Positions 35,445 to 48,110 of a DNA stretch of 64,000 bases are shown piece after piece (the stretch's first letter is position 1; each line of letters opens with the position of its first letter). The stretch comes from Megaleporinus macrocephalus. Its lineage: Eukaryota > Chordata > Actinopteri > Characiformes > Anostomidae. Both the position numbers and the translations under genes were made by a program. The stretch covers positions 2,368,486 through 2,432,485 of the forward strand of contig CM038721.1 of NCBI GenBank assembly GCA_021613375.1, given 5' to 3'. The notes below the pieces were generated by a model. The model did not search any database. It was not told the origin of the DNA and saw only the letters and a program-made list of their open reading frames with translations.

Positions 35445-36190
35445 GTACATTCCAGTTACATAGAGGCTACCAGTCAAAAACTTAACTGAACATATCATCA
35501 CTGCCCAGAGAAAAATACGGATCTCTATTTGATATATTATTTGAACGTGACAGCTGTTCTTTATATACTCTGAATGCTATATGGTGAATGGACCAATAGA
35601 AATGCTCCAAATTCACTTACATTAAGTTACATTGAAAGTATAGAAGGTGTTTGTCCTCTCCTGTAAAGTTACTATTATGGGGATCCTTGTTTATCAAGAT
35701 GCTTGTAATTATAAAGGTGTTTAGATGTGAATGTGCTGAGAGACGAGTTTAAATAGTGAAGTTGAAGCCCATGTACAGAAATATCACTAAAACAAACATT
35801 TGAGTGTATTTAAATGTAAAAATGAGAATGTATATTTTTATAAGAGCTATAAAACCCCCAAACCTGTTTATCAGAACAAGATCTCAGCATCTACACTATC
35901 TTCTTCAGTCCTGTTAGAGAAGCAGCTCATGTGGCTCCTCATGAAGCTGCTGGTCAGAATGTTCAAAGTATGTAAACCTGCATCAGAGCAAATGAGCTCA
36001 TTTCTAAAAGAGCCTCTAAACATTCTTTAAACACAACCAGATGTTTAATTCTGCTCCAGGAATAATTCAATACCGACTATTCTATAGTTCTGATCTCTTC
36101 ACACTTATTTACTAAGATTATTACTATTAATATAGTACACATAGGAACAACCTGGGTAGGTATGTCCAAACATTGGTCTGCTAGTGTACG
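35445..36190 (+). mobile_element. Element B, copy 1, with family A inserted
   Basis: Ends CTACCAGTCAAAAACTTAAC (35459) and ATGTCCAAACATTGGTCTGC (36161) are Tc1-type inverted repeats. A family A copy (35485-35700) interrupts the left third. 35700-36150 is the reverse complement of 37930-38340 with few differences. A 76-codon frame occurs in both copies. Confidence 0.75.
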
Positions 36191-36699
36191 TACAGCTACT
36201 TAGATATATAGTGCGTATGGGACACTTGACCTCAGGTGTTTTGTTTACTTCTAGCTGAAGTACTGAAGCAGACTGTGTGTTATGAGGCTGCTACATTAAC
36301 CAGATGCTATCTGTCTTCATGCTTGTCCCCTTTGTGGAACTGGAAGGGGGTCAAGTGCACTCTAGATTAGAGGAGCTGTACTATTATAATCTGCCACAAT
36401 AGGAGCTCTTCAGTCTGGACGCCCATGTCTATTCCCTAATTCAGCCTGTCCATCACTCTCCACACTCACCGTCTTCATTCGGCTGCTTTCAAGACCACAG
36501 CCCAGCTAAACTCCTCATCTTACCTTGAAAGGACATGCGGGCAAAGCAGTAGGAGCTCACAGGCAAATATAAAAAGCAAATATAATTACTGGTTAAAGTA
36601 CAGTAATCTGATCCAAGCATCCGAGCACAGTAATCCAACTGATTGAAAACTGGTCAGATCAATAAAACTATTAGCTTCCGATTAAATCAAAGACAATAC
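36191..36699. other. Intron, partly single-copy
   Basis: 36400-36560 has mixed composition and could be conserved. No coding signal. Confidence 0.4.
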
Positions 36700-37275
36700 A
36701 CTGATCAGCCATGACATTAAACCCACCTCTTTATATCTACACTTATTCTATCAGCGCCACTGACCATACAGGAGCTCCACTTACAGTCTGTAGTTTATCT
36801 GATTCTCTGTATACTTTATTACTCTGTTCTTTTGGTTGTAAGTAGTGTGTGCTGTGCTGGTGTGAGTGGATCAGACACCTCAGTGTCACTGCTGGCCTGA
36901 GAATCGTCCACCAACCAAAACTATCCAGACAGCAGTGTCCTGTGGGCAGCATCCTGTGTCCACTGATGAAGGACTAGAGGAGCACAAACAGCAGCAGATG
37001 AGCTACTGTCTCTGACTTTACATCTACAAGGTGGACCAGCAAGTAGTAGGAGTGTCTAATAGAGTGGACAGTGAGTGGACACAGTGTTTAAACACTCCAG
37101 CAGCAGCACTGCTGTGTCTGATCCACTCACACCAGCACAACACACACTAACACACAACCAAAAGAACAGAGTAATAAAGTATACAGAGAATCAGATGAAC
37201 TACAGTCTGTAAGTGGAGCTCCTGTATGGTCAGTGGAGCTGATACAGTGGACAGTGAGTGGAGATATAAGGTGGT
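36700..37275. mobile_element. Palindromic element D, complete copy
   Basis: Left arm TATCAGCGCCACTGACCATA (36748) onward and right arm TATGGTCAGTGGAGCTGATA (37226) are inverted over at least 140 bp, including CTGTATACTTTATTACTCTG and its complement. The centre holds CCAAAACTATCCAGACAGCA and CAGCAGATGAGCTACTGTCT. No open frame, so a MITE or foldback type. Partial copies are at 19460 and 23690. Confidence 0.85.
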
Positions 37276-37419
37276 GGTTGTAGTGTATATGTGTTTTCTC
37301 TGGATGGCGAGCGTATGTTCTTTAAGTCTACCTCCCCCTGAACTACAGTTAAGCTAGTCTGCAAAATACCAATGTATACCCATAAAAAGATAATTACAGT
37401 GTAATTTCGAGCCACGTCC

Positions 37420-37892
37420 TCATAAGAAACTCTCAAATAATGAATGAATAAAATTACAGACTGGAGTTAATGTCATTAATTAGCAGCCATTTAGCTGTCA
37501 TAGCAGGAAAAAGGTCACAGGTAACACGTGGAACCCCAGAACTGAGGACACAGCGAAGCTGACAGCTAGCTCGTAAAAGGGTTGGCTGGGACGGCTGGCC
37601 GGGGGACGGCTCCTCTGGGGGGAAGCAGTGCCCCTGAGGGCTGCCCCGAGGCAAAGCACAGGGAATGATCCATCAGACTGATACAGAGAAGCCAGAGAAG
37701 CCAATGCCTCGACCTCGGTGCTGCTTTCCTTGTAGCAACATCACAAGCAAGAACATCCAGCACAGAGAGAACCTGAGTGATCCACACGGAGAGACTCCAG
37801 ACAAAGTACCAACACCCCAAAGCCCACCGGGACTAAACCTGCAACAAGCGCGAAGAAAAGTCTGGTCTGTTTTTAAAGCAGCGTGTTGAAGA
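37420..37892. other. Non-repetitive GC-rich block
   Basis: Open frames on both strands with no recognisable domain. Could be a conserved element or an unrecognised repeat. Confidence 0.3.
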
Positions 37893-38396
37893 AAACAAAA
37901 CAAGTCAAAAGTTTGGAGACACCCACCCAGGTTCTACCTATGTGTACTATATTAATAGTACTAATATTAGTGAATAAGTGTGAGGAGATCAGAACTATAG
38001 AATAGTCGGTATGGAATTATTCCTGGAGCAGAATTAAACATCTGGTTGTGTTTAAAGAATGTTTAGAGGGTCTTTTAGAAATGAGCTCATTTGCTCTGAT
38101 ACAGGTTTACATACTTTGAACATTCTGACCAGCAGCTTCATGAGGAGCCACATGAGCTGCTTCTCTAACAGGACTGAAGAAGATAGTGTGGATGCTGAGA
38201 TCTTGTTCTGATAAACAGGTTTGGTGGTTTTATAGCTCTTATAAAAATATACATTCTCATTTTTACATTTAAATACACTCAAATGTTTGTTTTAGTAATA
38301 TTTCTGTACATGGGCTCCAACTTTACTATTTACACTCGTCTTTCAACACATGTATTTAGTTAGGTGTGTCCAAACTTATGACTGGTAGTGTGCATA
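37893..38396 (-). mobile_element. Element B, copy 2
   Basis: Ends AAGTCAAAAGTTTGGAGACA and GTGTGTCCAAACTTATGACT. About 500 bp, without the family A insertion found in copy 1. This gives the uninterrupted form. Confidence 0.85.
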
Positions 38397-38479
38397 TTTT
38401 CAGCCTAGGGCAGTTTAGCCCCGCCCAGGTCTTCTTGACGGCTTTTTGAATGAGGCATGGCCAATCAGAACAGAATCCT

Positions 38480-39615
38480 GAAGGTGCTCACAAAAAAGAT
38501 GGTTCTTCAAAGGTTCTTTAGTCAAGGCAGTGGTTCTGTTTACAATTATAAGTACCATATAGAACCACTTCCATGGCTGGAGTCCCAGAAAAAGCTCTTT
38601 ACACAGTGAAATGGTTCTTAAGATATAGAATGCTATGTATATGGTTCTGTACAGAACCTGTATTGTATATAGGCTTGACACTAACAATAGCAGTGCTGTA
38701 TAGAACCACATACAGTTCATGGTAAACATGGTGATCAATGGAGAACTGTGTGTATATGGTTCTGTATAAAACCTGTATTCTTTACAGGCTTGACACTGAA
38801 ACAATAGCAGTGCTGTATAGAACCGTATACAGTTTTATGGTGAACTGGTTCTTTAGATCAATGGAGAATGGTGTGTATATGGTTCTGTATAGAACCTGTA
38901 TTGTATATAGGCTTCACGTTGTAATAATAGCAACACTGTATAGAACCATATACAGTTTCAGGGTGAACTGGTTCCTTAGATCAATGGAGAATGGTGTTAA
39001 TATGGTTCTGTACAGAACCTGTATTGTATATAGGCTGGACATTGTATTAATAGCAGTGCTGTATATAACCATATAGTTTTATGGTGAACATGGTGATCAA
39101 TGGAGAACAGTGTGTATATGGTTCTGTATAGAACCTGTATTGTATGTTGGCTTGACATTGTAATAATAGCAGTGCTGTATAGAACCACATTAAGTTTTAT
39201 GGTGAACATGGTGATCAGTGGAGAACAGTGTATATGGTTCTGTATAGAACCTGTATTTTATATAGGCTTGACATTGTAATAGTAGCAGTACTGTATAGAA
39301 CCACGTATAGTTTCAGGGTGAACTGGTTCCTTAGATCAATGGATAATGGTGTTAATATGGTTCTGTATAGAATCTGTATTGTATATAGGCTGGACATTGT
39401 AATAATAGCAGTGCTGTATAGAACCATATACAGTTTTATATATATATATGGTATATATGTGGGTATGTATATGGTTCAGTATAGAACCTGTATTGTATAT
39501 AGGCTTGACATTGTAATACTAGCAGTGCTGTATAGAAGCACATACAGTTTCATGGTGAACATAGTGATCAATGGAGAACTATATGTATATGGTTCTATAC
39601 AGCACCCAAAAGGGT
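38480..39615. repeat. About 120-130 bp tandem repeat, eight to nine copies
   Basis: Each unit has TATGGTTCTGTATAGAACCT, an inverted repeat (GGTTCTGTATAGAACC), then AATAGCAGTGCTGTATAGAA and AACTGGTTCCTTAGATCAAT. Unit length varies through loss of the last part. The GGTTCT/AGAACC pairing can fold in each unit. Confidence 0.95.
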
Positions 39616-39649
39616 TCTGCTATTGTAATAATGTGATATATAGTGAGTG

Positions 39650-40360
39650 AACGAGATAAATGACTGGATGTGAAACATTCAGCTCCGTTTTCGCTGCCAG
39701 AGAAGCTGCTGGGTGTCACATGTACACATAACGGGTTCATCCACATACAGTTCAGCTCTGTTTTTACTCAGTAAAGATATTTTACATCTACTCGCTCTGT
39801 TAAAAACGATTATTACTGATTATATAACAGTAAACACTAAATATATTTATTACTATAAGACGTAGAGATTTATGTCTCGTCCTTCACTGAAGCATTTTAA
39901 GCCTCTTTTTGAAGAAGACCAGGATTATTTGTGTTTTTTTTTTTAACTATACAGCAACAAATATGGGGTCTTGTTTGGTTTCAGGGTTTCTTAAGGAACA
40001 GGTACAGTTTCTTACACGGGGGTCTCAGTATCAATGCCTAATGTAAGAGAATAGAGGAAAAACAGGTGGTCCTCTTATCAGTACTCTGAAGTCCTTCCTC
40101 CTCTTGTCTTTCAATAGACGAAGGCGGTTAGTCTTCTCTTCCGTGGAGCGTAGGAGACGTTTATAGTTGACGATTCCTATAAATAGGTACACAGTGGGGG
40201 GGCTTCTCAGAAGCCAGCGTTTGGTGACAGCTGTTTTACATACAACCAGGAAAATCTTCAGTAGCAAGACGTCACCTCTACTTATACCTTCAGGAGGACC
40301 TTCAGGAGGACCTTCAGAGGACCTTCAGAGATTTAAATCGTTGCCCCCTTTTAGCATAAC
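39650..40360. other. Intron, nothing recognised
   Basis: Contains three short repeats of CCTTCAGAGGA type near 40290-40330. No exon. Confidence 0.5.
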
Positions 40361-40598
40361 ATTTCTGTCCAGTGAAAACCATGTATCCTCGTGTTGTGTT
40401 TGTATTTTTTCTACATCATTTGAACCCGACAGTTGTCATTTAATGTCTTGATGAACGAACCAATAGAAATGCTTCAAAAATACTTGAAAGAATTTCTGGT
40501 TCCATTGACTTACATTATAAATAAGAATGTTTTTGGTCTCTCCTGTAAAGTTGCCATTTTGGAGGTACTTGATTTTCTTTGGACAGTGGCGATATGGG
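40361..40598 (+). mobile_element. Family A element, near-complete copy
   Basis: CATTTCTGTCCAGTGAAAAC to TTCTTTGGACAGTGGCGATA with the core ACCAATAGAAATGCTTCAAA. Confidence 0.85.
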
Positions 40599-40633
40599 TG
40601 TAAGTAAATATTGAATACTATGATATTACGTTG

Positions 40634-41012
40634 GGTAGGTGTGTAAGAAAATATTGAAATATCGATTATCGGGATATTATGTTTAGTGATACTGTATTGA
40701 TTCTTTAAAAACACAGTATCGATACAGATTCCTGGCAGAAAGTGAATCATTGTGTGTTGTGTTTAAACCTCTGACCATTAGATGGCAGTGTTGTAATCCA
40801 TTTTCAGCTCCACTCCAACATTAACAAGCAGCACAAGGGTGCAGTGCTATTGTAAACATTGACAAACCTGTTCATACAGTGGTGTTTTAATAGTAGGATT
40901 TAAAAATCACAGTTTATCACTTGCAGTATCGCAATATATCGTGATTTATTGAATCGTGACCGCTGTATCACGATACGTATTGTATCGCCAGGTTCTTGCC
41001 AATACACAGCCC
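40634..41012. mobile_element. hAT-type MITE, probable 8-bp target duplication
   Basis: Flanks TTACGTTG (40626-40633) and TAACGTTG (41013-41020), seven of eight equal. The interior has CACGATACGTATTGTATCGC and ends CCAATACACAGCCC, typical of a fish hAT family. The left terminus is decayed. Confidence 0.65.
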
Positions 41013-41020
41013 TAACGTTG

Positions 41021-41400
41021 CGTGATACTGTATCAATTCCCAAAACCAGAGTATAGCCAGGTTCTAGCTAATGCACAGCCGTGCTTTCATGCTGATGTTC
41101 TCCCTGCATGTTCTGCAGAGACATTGTGACCATCTTTAATCAGGTTTCCCTTTGAACTCCTATAAACACCAAAACATCAACACTTGAGCTTCTCTCATAG
41201 GGCTGAACAACCTCCAGAGTGCCGACACTGCCACCACCATGTTTCTCTTCACACTAAACAAGCCTATACTGTGTGCTGAGCCTGCGTCGGGGGGACTGCT
41301 CTGACTTTCTGAATTTAAAACCTGAAATTTTTCCAAACGCAGTAACCTGGCCCAGTTTACTGATCACTCCATTTGAAATAGTGATCCTAACAGTTCCTGG
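41021..41400. mobile_element. Old DNA-transposon-like repeat
   Basis: CACTGCCACCACCATGTTTC and neighbouring sequence parallel 16388-16410. Non-coding. Confidence 0.45.
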
Positions 41401-42160
41401 ACGCAGTTAAAAATTAAGGCCTGTGTTTTATGAACGTTAGGTGCGTATCCAGAGCAGCTCCTGTAAGATATTCGCTCCCCCTGATCCAGAGCTCTGCAGT
41501 CTCACCGATACATCATCTGCATATAAGCAGATCTGTGTATTCCACTCCCCTCCATAGTTACACCTTCAGGACCCTCTTCCTGTCGAGTATTTTAACTAGA
41601 GGCTTAATAAGAGATAATAAAGACGGTTGGACTGATGGGACAACTCCGTCTGCCTCCTTGTTGCGAGACTACAGACTTGGAGAGAGCGCCATTCATTTTC
41701 TTAACAGCACCAGAGGACGGATATAATGTCTTTATACGTTTTAATCATAAATCCTTCACTGAATCACGCCTGTCCTTCGCCTGATAGAGGAACTCCCAGC
41801 CGTTGTTAACATCCAGTAGCAGGTTCGGCTAATCTTTCCTCATTACATTAAATCAGCGCTCCGGTGATGACATGCGGTGGCTGGAACTACTTTTTCTGTT
41901 CATTTGTATTTATTCTATTCTGTTATTACAAGAGATTTTGGAGCATTTCTACTGGTCCATTCATCATGAAACCTTCAAGCTGTTACATACCTGTTCAGGT
42001 TCTTTGGACATATTTTGAAAACACTGCTAAATCAAACGTAAAGCTTAACAATTATAATTAATAATTACTATTATAGACTAATATACTAATATATAATATA
42101 CTATTATAAATTACTATTGTAGTGCGTTACTCTATACCAATGAGAGTCCTTGGTTAAGAC
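41401..42160. other. Intron, mostly unrecognised
   Basis: 41935-41965 contains the complement of the family A core (GAGCATTTCTACTGGTCCAT). 42105-42160 (GGTTAAGACTCCTAACACC) looks like the tail half of the SINE seen at 511-640. Confidence 0.5.
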
Positions 42161-42164
42161 TCCT

Positions 42165-45100
42165 AACACCACCTTCACCTACCTGTGTACAGGTAAACTG
42201 TAACACTACCTTAACCTACCTGTGTACAGGTAAACTGTAACACTACCTTCATCTACCTGTGTACAGGTAAACTGTAACACTACCTTCACCTACCTGTGTA
42301 CAGGTAAACTGTATTACTACCTTCACCTACCTGTGTACAGGTAAACTGTATTACTACCTTCACCTACCTGTGTACAGGTAAACTGTAACACCACCTTCCC
42401 CTACCTGTGTACAGGTAAACTGTATCACTACCTTAACCTACCTGTGTACAGGTAAACTGTAACACTACCTTCACCTACCTGTGTACAGGTAAACTGTAAC
42501 ACTACCTTAACCTACCTGTGTACAGGTAAACTGTATCACTACCTTCACTTACCTGTGTACAGGTAAACTGTATTACTACCTTCACCTACCTGTGTACAGG
42601 TAAACTGTAACACTACCTTCACCTACCTGTGTACAGGTAAACTGTAACATTACCTTCAACTACCTGTGTACAGGTAAACTGTAACATTACCTTCAACTAC
42701 CTGTGTACAGGTAAACTATAACACTACCTTTACCTACCTGTGTACAGGTAAACTGTATCACTACCTTCCCCTACCTGTGTACAGGTAAACTGTAACATTA
42801 CCTTCACCTACCTGTGTACAGGTAAACTGTAACACTACCTTTACCTACCTGTGTACAGGTAAACTGTATCACTACCTTCACCTACTTGTGTACAGGTAAA
42901 CTGTATCACTACCTTCACCTACCTGTGTACAGATAAAGCGTAACATTACCTTCACCTACCTGTGTACAGGTAAACTGTAACACTACCTTTACCTACCTGT
43001 GTACAGGTAAACTGTATCACTACCTTCACCTACCTGTGTACAGGTAAACTGTATCACTACCTTCACCTACCTGTGTTCAGGTAAACTGTATCACTACCTT
43101 CACCTACCTGTGTACAGGTAAACTGTTTTACTACCTTCACCTACCTGTGTACAGGTAAACTGTAACACTACCTTAACCTACCTGTGTACAGGTAAACTGT
43201 AACACTACCTTCATCTACCTGTGTACAGGTAAACTGTAACACTACCTTCACCTACCTGTGTACAGGTAAACTGTATTACTACCTTCACCTACCTGTGTAC
43301 AGGTAAACTGTATTACTACCTTCACCTACCTGTGTACAGGTAAACTGTAACACCACCTTCCCCTACCTGTGTACAGGTAAACTGTATCACTACCTTAACC
43401 TACCTGTGTACAGGTAAACTGTAACACTACCTTCACCTACCTGTGTACAGGTAAACTGTAACACTACCTTAACCTACCTGTGTACAGGTAAACTGTATCA
43501 CTACCTTCACTTACCTGTGTACAGGTAAACTGTATTACTACCTTCACCTACCTGTGTACAGGTAAACTGTAACACTACCTTCACCTACCTGTGTACAGGT
43601 AAACTGTAACATTACCTTCAACTACCTGTGTACAGGTAAACTGTAACATTACCTTCAACTACCTGTGTACAGGTAAACTATAACACTACCTTTACCTACC
43701 TGTGTACAGGTAAACTGTATCACTACCTTCCCCTACCTGTGTACAGGTAAACTGTAACATTACCTTCACCTACCTGTGTACAGGTAAACTGTAACACTAC
43801 CTTTACCTACCTGTGTACAGGTAAACTGTATCACTACCTTCACCTACTTGTGTACAGGTAAACTGTATCACTACCTTCACCTACCTGTGTACAGATAAAG
43901 CGTAACATTACCTTCACCTACCTGTGTACAGGTAAACTGTAACACTACCTTTACCTACCTGCGTACAGGTAAACTGTATCACTACCTTCACCTACCTGTG
44001 TACAGGTAAACTGTATCACTACCTTCACCTACCTGTGTTCAGGTAAACTGTATCACTACCTTCACCTACCTGTGTACAGGTAAACTGTTTTACTACCTTC
44101 ACCTACCTGTGTACAGGTAAACTGTAACATTACCTTCAACTACCTGTGTACAGGTAAACTGTAACATTACCTTCAACTACCTGTGTACAGGTAAACTGTA
44201 ACACTACCTTTACCTACCTGTGTACAGGTAAACTGTATCACTACCTTCCCCTACCTGTGTACAGGTAAACTGTAACATTACCTTCACTTACCTGTGTACA
44301 GGTAAACTGTAACACTACCTTTACCTACCTGTGTACAGGTAAACTGTATCACTACCTTCACCTACCTGTGTACAGGTAAACTGTATCACTACCTTCACCT
44401 ACCTGTGTACAGATAAAGCGTAACATTACCTTCACCTACCTGTGTACAGGTAAACTGTAACACTACCTTTACCTACCTGTGTACAGGTAAACTGTTTTAC
44501 TACCTTCACCTACCTGTGTACAGGTAAACTGTATCACTACCTTCACCTACCTGTGTACAGGTAAACTGTTTTACTACCTTCACCTACCTGTGTACAGGTA
44601 AACTGTAACATTACCTTCAACTACCTGTGTACAGGTAAACTGTAACATTACCTTCAACTACCTGTGTACAGGTAAACTGTAACACTACCTTTACCTACCT
44701 GTGTACAGGTAAACTGTATCACTACCTTCCCCTACCTGTGTACAGGTAAACTGTAACATTACCTTCACCTACCTGTGTACAGGTAAACTGTAACACTACC
44801 TTTACCTACCTGTGTACAGGTAAACTGTATCACTACCTTCACCTACCTGTGTACAGGTAAACTGTATCACTACCTTCACCTACCTGTGTACAGATAAAGC
44901 GTAACATTACCTTCACCTACCTGTGTACAGGTAAACTGTAACACTACCTTTACCTACCTGTGTACAGGTAAACTGTATCACTACCTTCACCTACCTGTGT
45001 ACAGATAAAGCGTAACATTACCTTCACCTACCTGTGTACAGGTAAACTGTAACACTACCTTCACCTACCTGTGTACAGGTAAACTGTAACACTACCTTCA

Positions 45101-45372
45101 CCTACCTGTGTACAGGTAAACTGTAACACTACCTTCACCTACCTGTGTACAGGTAAACTGTATCACTACCTTCACCTACCTGTGTACAGGTAAACTGTAT
45201 CACTACCTTCACCTACCTGTGTACAGGTAAACTGTAACACTACCTTCACCTACATTTGTACAGGTAAACTGTAACACTACCTTCACCTACCTGTGTACAG
45301 GTAAACTGTAACACTACCTTCACCTACCTGTGTACAGGTAAACTGTAACACTACCTTCACCTACCTGTGTTC
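42165..45372 (-). repeat. 37-bp minisatellite, about 87 copies, with a 962-bp higher-order repeat
   Basis: Reverse complement of the unit at 1-510. The block 42170-43131 is repeated at 43132-44093 almost unchanged: the marker AGATAAAGCG at 42931 recurs at 43893 and ATCTACCTG at 42251 recurs at 43213, both 962 bp or 26 units apart. Later copies of the marker sit 14, 13 and 3 units on. On the NTRK3 sense strand each unit shows CAGGTAGGTG. Confidence 0.97.
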
Positions 45373-45744
45373 AAACCTGAAAGCCAGTGTTAGCATGGGT
45401 AACTCGTCTCAGTTCAGCTACTTTGGAACCTCAATGGAGGAGATGCCAGAAGAAGGTAGCTTCTATGCTAACTGTGTAGTATTAATCAATATTAAAGCAT
45501 GTCCAGTCTCCTCACCTCCATCTCCTCCATTCTATTCTCTGCCTCCATCTGGATCTCCAACATCGTCAGGACAACGCAAGTAAAAACAACCCCTTCACTA
45601 CAGCTGCTGCAGCAGGATAACTCACGTCTTCACATCCGGGACACCTGACTGACGAGCTGGACAACATACTTCTCAGTACCTCATACCTGCACTCTAGAGA
45701 TACAGGAGGTTTAGCGTGAACGTTTCATTTCATTTCATTTCCAG
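45373..45744. other. Intron, nothing recognised
   Basis: No repeat copy or exon recognised. Confidence 0.5.
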
Positions 45745-46335
45745 GTTGGAGATGATCTCCTGCCTCAAATGGAGGAGTTGAAGTATCTCGGGGTCTTGTT
45801 CACGAGGATAGAGCGGGAGGTTCACAGGTGGATGGTGAGCCAAAAGACGGAGCTCTCGATTTCCTGGTCAGTCTACGTTTCTACTCTCACCTGTGGTCAG
45901 GAGCTCTGGGTAGTGACCGAAAGAACGAGATCGCAGATACAAGTTGCCGGAATGAGTTTTCTCTGTGGGGTGTTGGGTCTCACTCTTAAAGATTATATGG
46001 GGAGGCTCAGTCAAGCAGCTACTCCTCCACATTGAGAGGCTCCAGCTGAGGCGATTCCAGCATCTGGTTGGGATGCCTCCTAGACACCTCCCTGTGGAGA
46101 TGTTCCAGACATGTCCGACCAGGAGGAGACCCTGGGAAAGACCTAGGACACGCTGGAGGGATTATATCTCTCGGAAAATGGCCTGGGAATGCCTCGGCAT
46201 TCCTCTGGAGGAGCTAGAGGAGGTGGCTGGGAAGAGGGAGGTCTGGGTTTCTCTGCTTAGACTGCAACCCCCTTGACCCGGATCCCCAGAAAAGTGGTAG
46301 ATAATTGATGGATGGATAGATGGATGGATGGCGTG
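45745..46335 (+). pseudogene. LINE reverse-transcriptase fragment with 3' tail
   Basis: Two overlapping frames join across one frame shift near 45990. The first reads EELKYLGVLFT, KTELSISWSVYVSTLTCGQE and ERTRSQIQVAGMSFLCGVLG. The second reads RFQHLVGMPPRHLPVEMFQ, RRRPWERPRTRWRDYISRKM and KREVWVSLLRLQPP. This is the C-terminal part of a non-LTR reverse transcriptase common in fish. The element ends in (GGAT)n at 46303-46331, a typical tail. 5'-truncated and broken, hence dead. Confidence 0.88.
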
Positions 46336-46970
46336 AACGTCAGTAGAACATCATGGTTTAACCCCCCACAGCTTAGTCTTGAGGGCTGCCCAGTCCCGAC
46401 TGCTCACAATCACTCCTCACTAGCTAAAAACATACATTTGAATGAATTTCAAATATATAGGTTATGTTGATCGACTGTCTGGCGATGCATCTTCAGGCCA
46501 TCTGCTCAAAACGTTGTTAATGCCGCTTACATCGAGAAGCACGTACACATGAAGACGTGAACATCTGGCAGCTGAGCCCGTCACCACCATCAAACAGTAA
46601 CGCTTAACCCTCTTCATAGTGGAGTGCTGTAAAGCTGTGTTTGTGAAGAAAGCTGCGGTTACTGTATCCACTCCGTCTACCCGTTAATCAGAGTTACAGG
46701 AGATAAATATTTAATTTGATTACATTAATTAAAAAGTCTATTAACATTCAGAACGGCCACTAGAGGCCTACGAAAGGAGGTTAACGCAGCAGCCTTCTAG
46801 CTCCTCGCTAACTTCTGCTGGAGTGCGCTGAGGTTTTGTTGAAGCTGAGTGAACTGGGGTGTGGATATCAACCTCACTGGTTTCTGACGACGTCTACTGG
46901 GAGACACTGGGGCAGCTGTAGTCTTACACTGGCACTGGAAATACTCCACACTCCATGTTCATGCGTACTC
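46336..46970. other. Non-repetitive block, candidate conserved non-coding element
   Basis: 46450-46870 has mixed composition (GATCGACTGTCTGGCGATGC). No coding signal in either strand. Confidence 0.35.
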
Positions 46971-46971
46971 A

Positions 46972-46998
46972 TCAGATCAGATCAGATCAGATCAGAGA
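46972..46998. repeat. (ATCAG)n
   Basis: Five units, a dense cluster of GATC sites. Confidence 0.95.
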
Positions 46999-47011
46999 GA
47001 GAGGAGGTGAA

Positions 47012-47013
<2 letters not shown>

Positions 47014-47055
<42 letters not shown>

Positions 47056-47192
47056 ACTAGTAAACCCACACACTAGGGGGCAGTGAAACACCTACATACA
47101 CACATACTAGTGAACACACGCACTAGGGGCCAGTGAAACACCTACATACACACATACTAGTGTACACACACACTAGGGGGCAGAGAAACACC

Positions 47193-47224
<32 letters not shown>

Positions 47225-47430
47225 CAAGGAGGCAGAGAAACACCCATACACACACACACACACACACTAGGGGGCAGAGAAACATCTACACACATACACA
47301 CACACACACACACACACTAGGGGGCAGTGAAACACCTACATACATACACACACACACACACTAGGGGGCAGTGAAACACCTACACACACACATACTAGTG
47401 TACACACACACTAGGGGGCAGAGAAACACC

Positions 47431-47468
<38 letters not shown>

Positions 47469-47616
47469 AGGAGGCAGAGAAACACCCATACACACACACA
47501 CACACACTAGGGGGCAGAGAAACACCTACACACATACACACACACACACACACACACAAGGAGGCAGAGAAACACCCATACACACACACACACACACTAG
47601 GGGGCAGTGAAACACC

Positions 47617-47660
<44 letters not shown>

Positions 47661-48110
47661 GGGGCAGTGAAACACCTACACACACATATACTAGTGTACA
47701 CACACACTAGGAGGCAGAGAAGCACGCATATACACACACACACTAGTGAACACACACATTAGGGGGCTGAGAAACACCCATACACACACACACACACGCA
47801 CACACACATACACTCACACACACACACGCACACACACTAGGGGCAGTGAAACACGCATACACACACACATACACTCACACACACACACACTAGGGGCAGT
47901 GAAACACGCATACACACACACATACACTCACACACACACACTAGGGGCAGTGAAACTCACAAACACACACACATACACACAAACACACACACACACTAGG
48001 GGGCAGTGAAACTCCCACACACACACACACAAATTAGTAAACACACACACTAGGGGGCAGTGAAACACCTACACCCACACACACTTGTGAACTCACACTA
48101 GGGGCTGTAA
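47014..48110. repeat. (CA)n-rich compound repeat with ACTAGGGGGCAGTGAAACAC spacers
   Basis: About twenty CA tracts of varying length separated by CTAGGGGGCAG-type spacers. Most variation is in CA tract length. Confidence 0.97.

Noticed and set aside
35800..38282. 76-codon frame conserved in two inverted copies (35800-36030 and 38052-38282)
   Set aside because: The three residue differences are all amino-acid changing, with no sign of purifying selection. The copies belong to a non-autonomous Tc1-type element of recent age, which explains the identity.
42165..45372. CRISPR-like array
   Set aside because: Units are contiguous with no unique spacers, and the host is a vertebrate. It is a minisatellite.
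47014..48110. Telomere-like GGGGGCAGTG or TTAGGG tract
   Set aside because: The spacer CTAGGGGGCAG contains TAGGGGG but no TTAGGG repeats. It is a (CA)n compound repeat.
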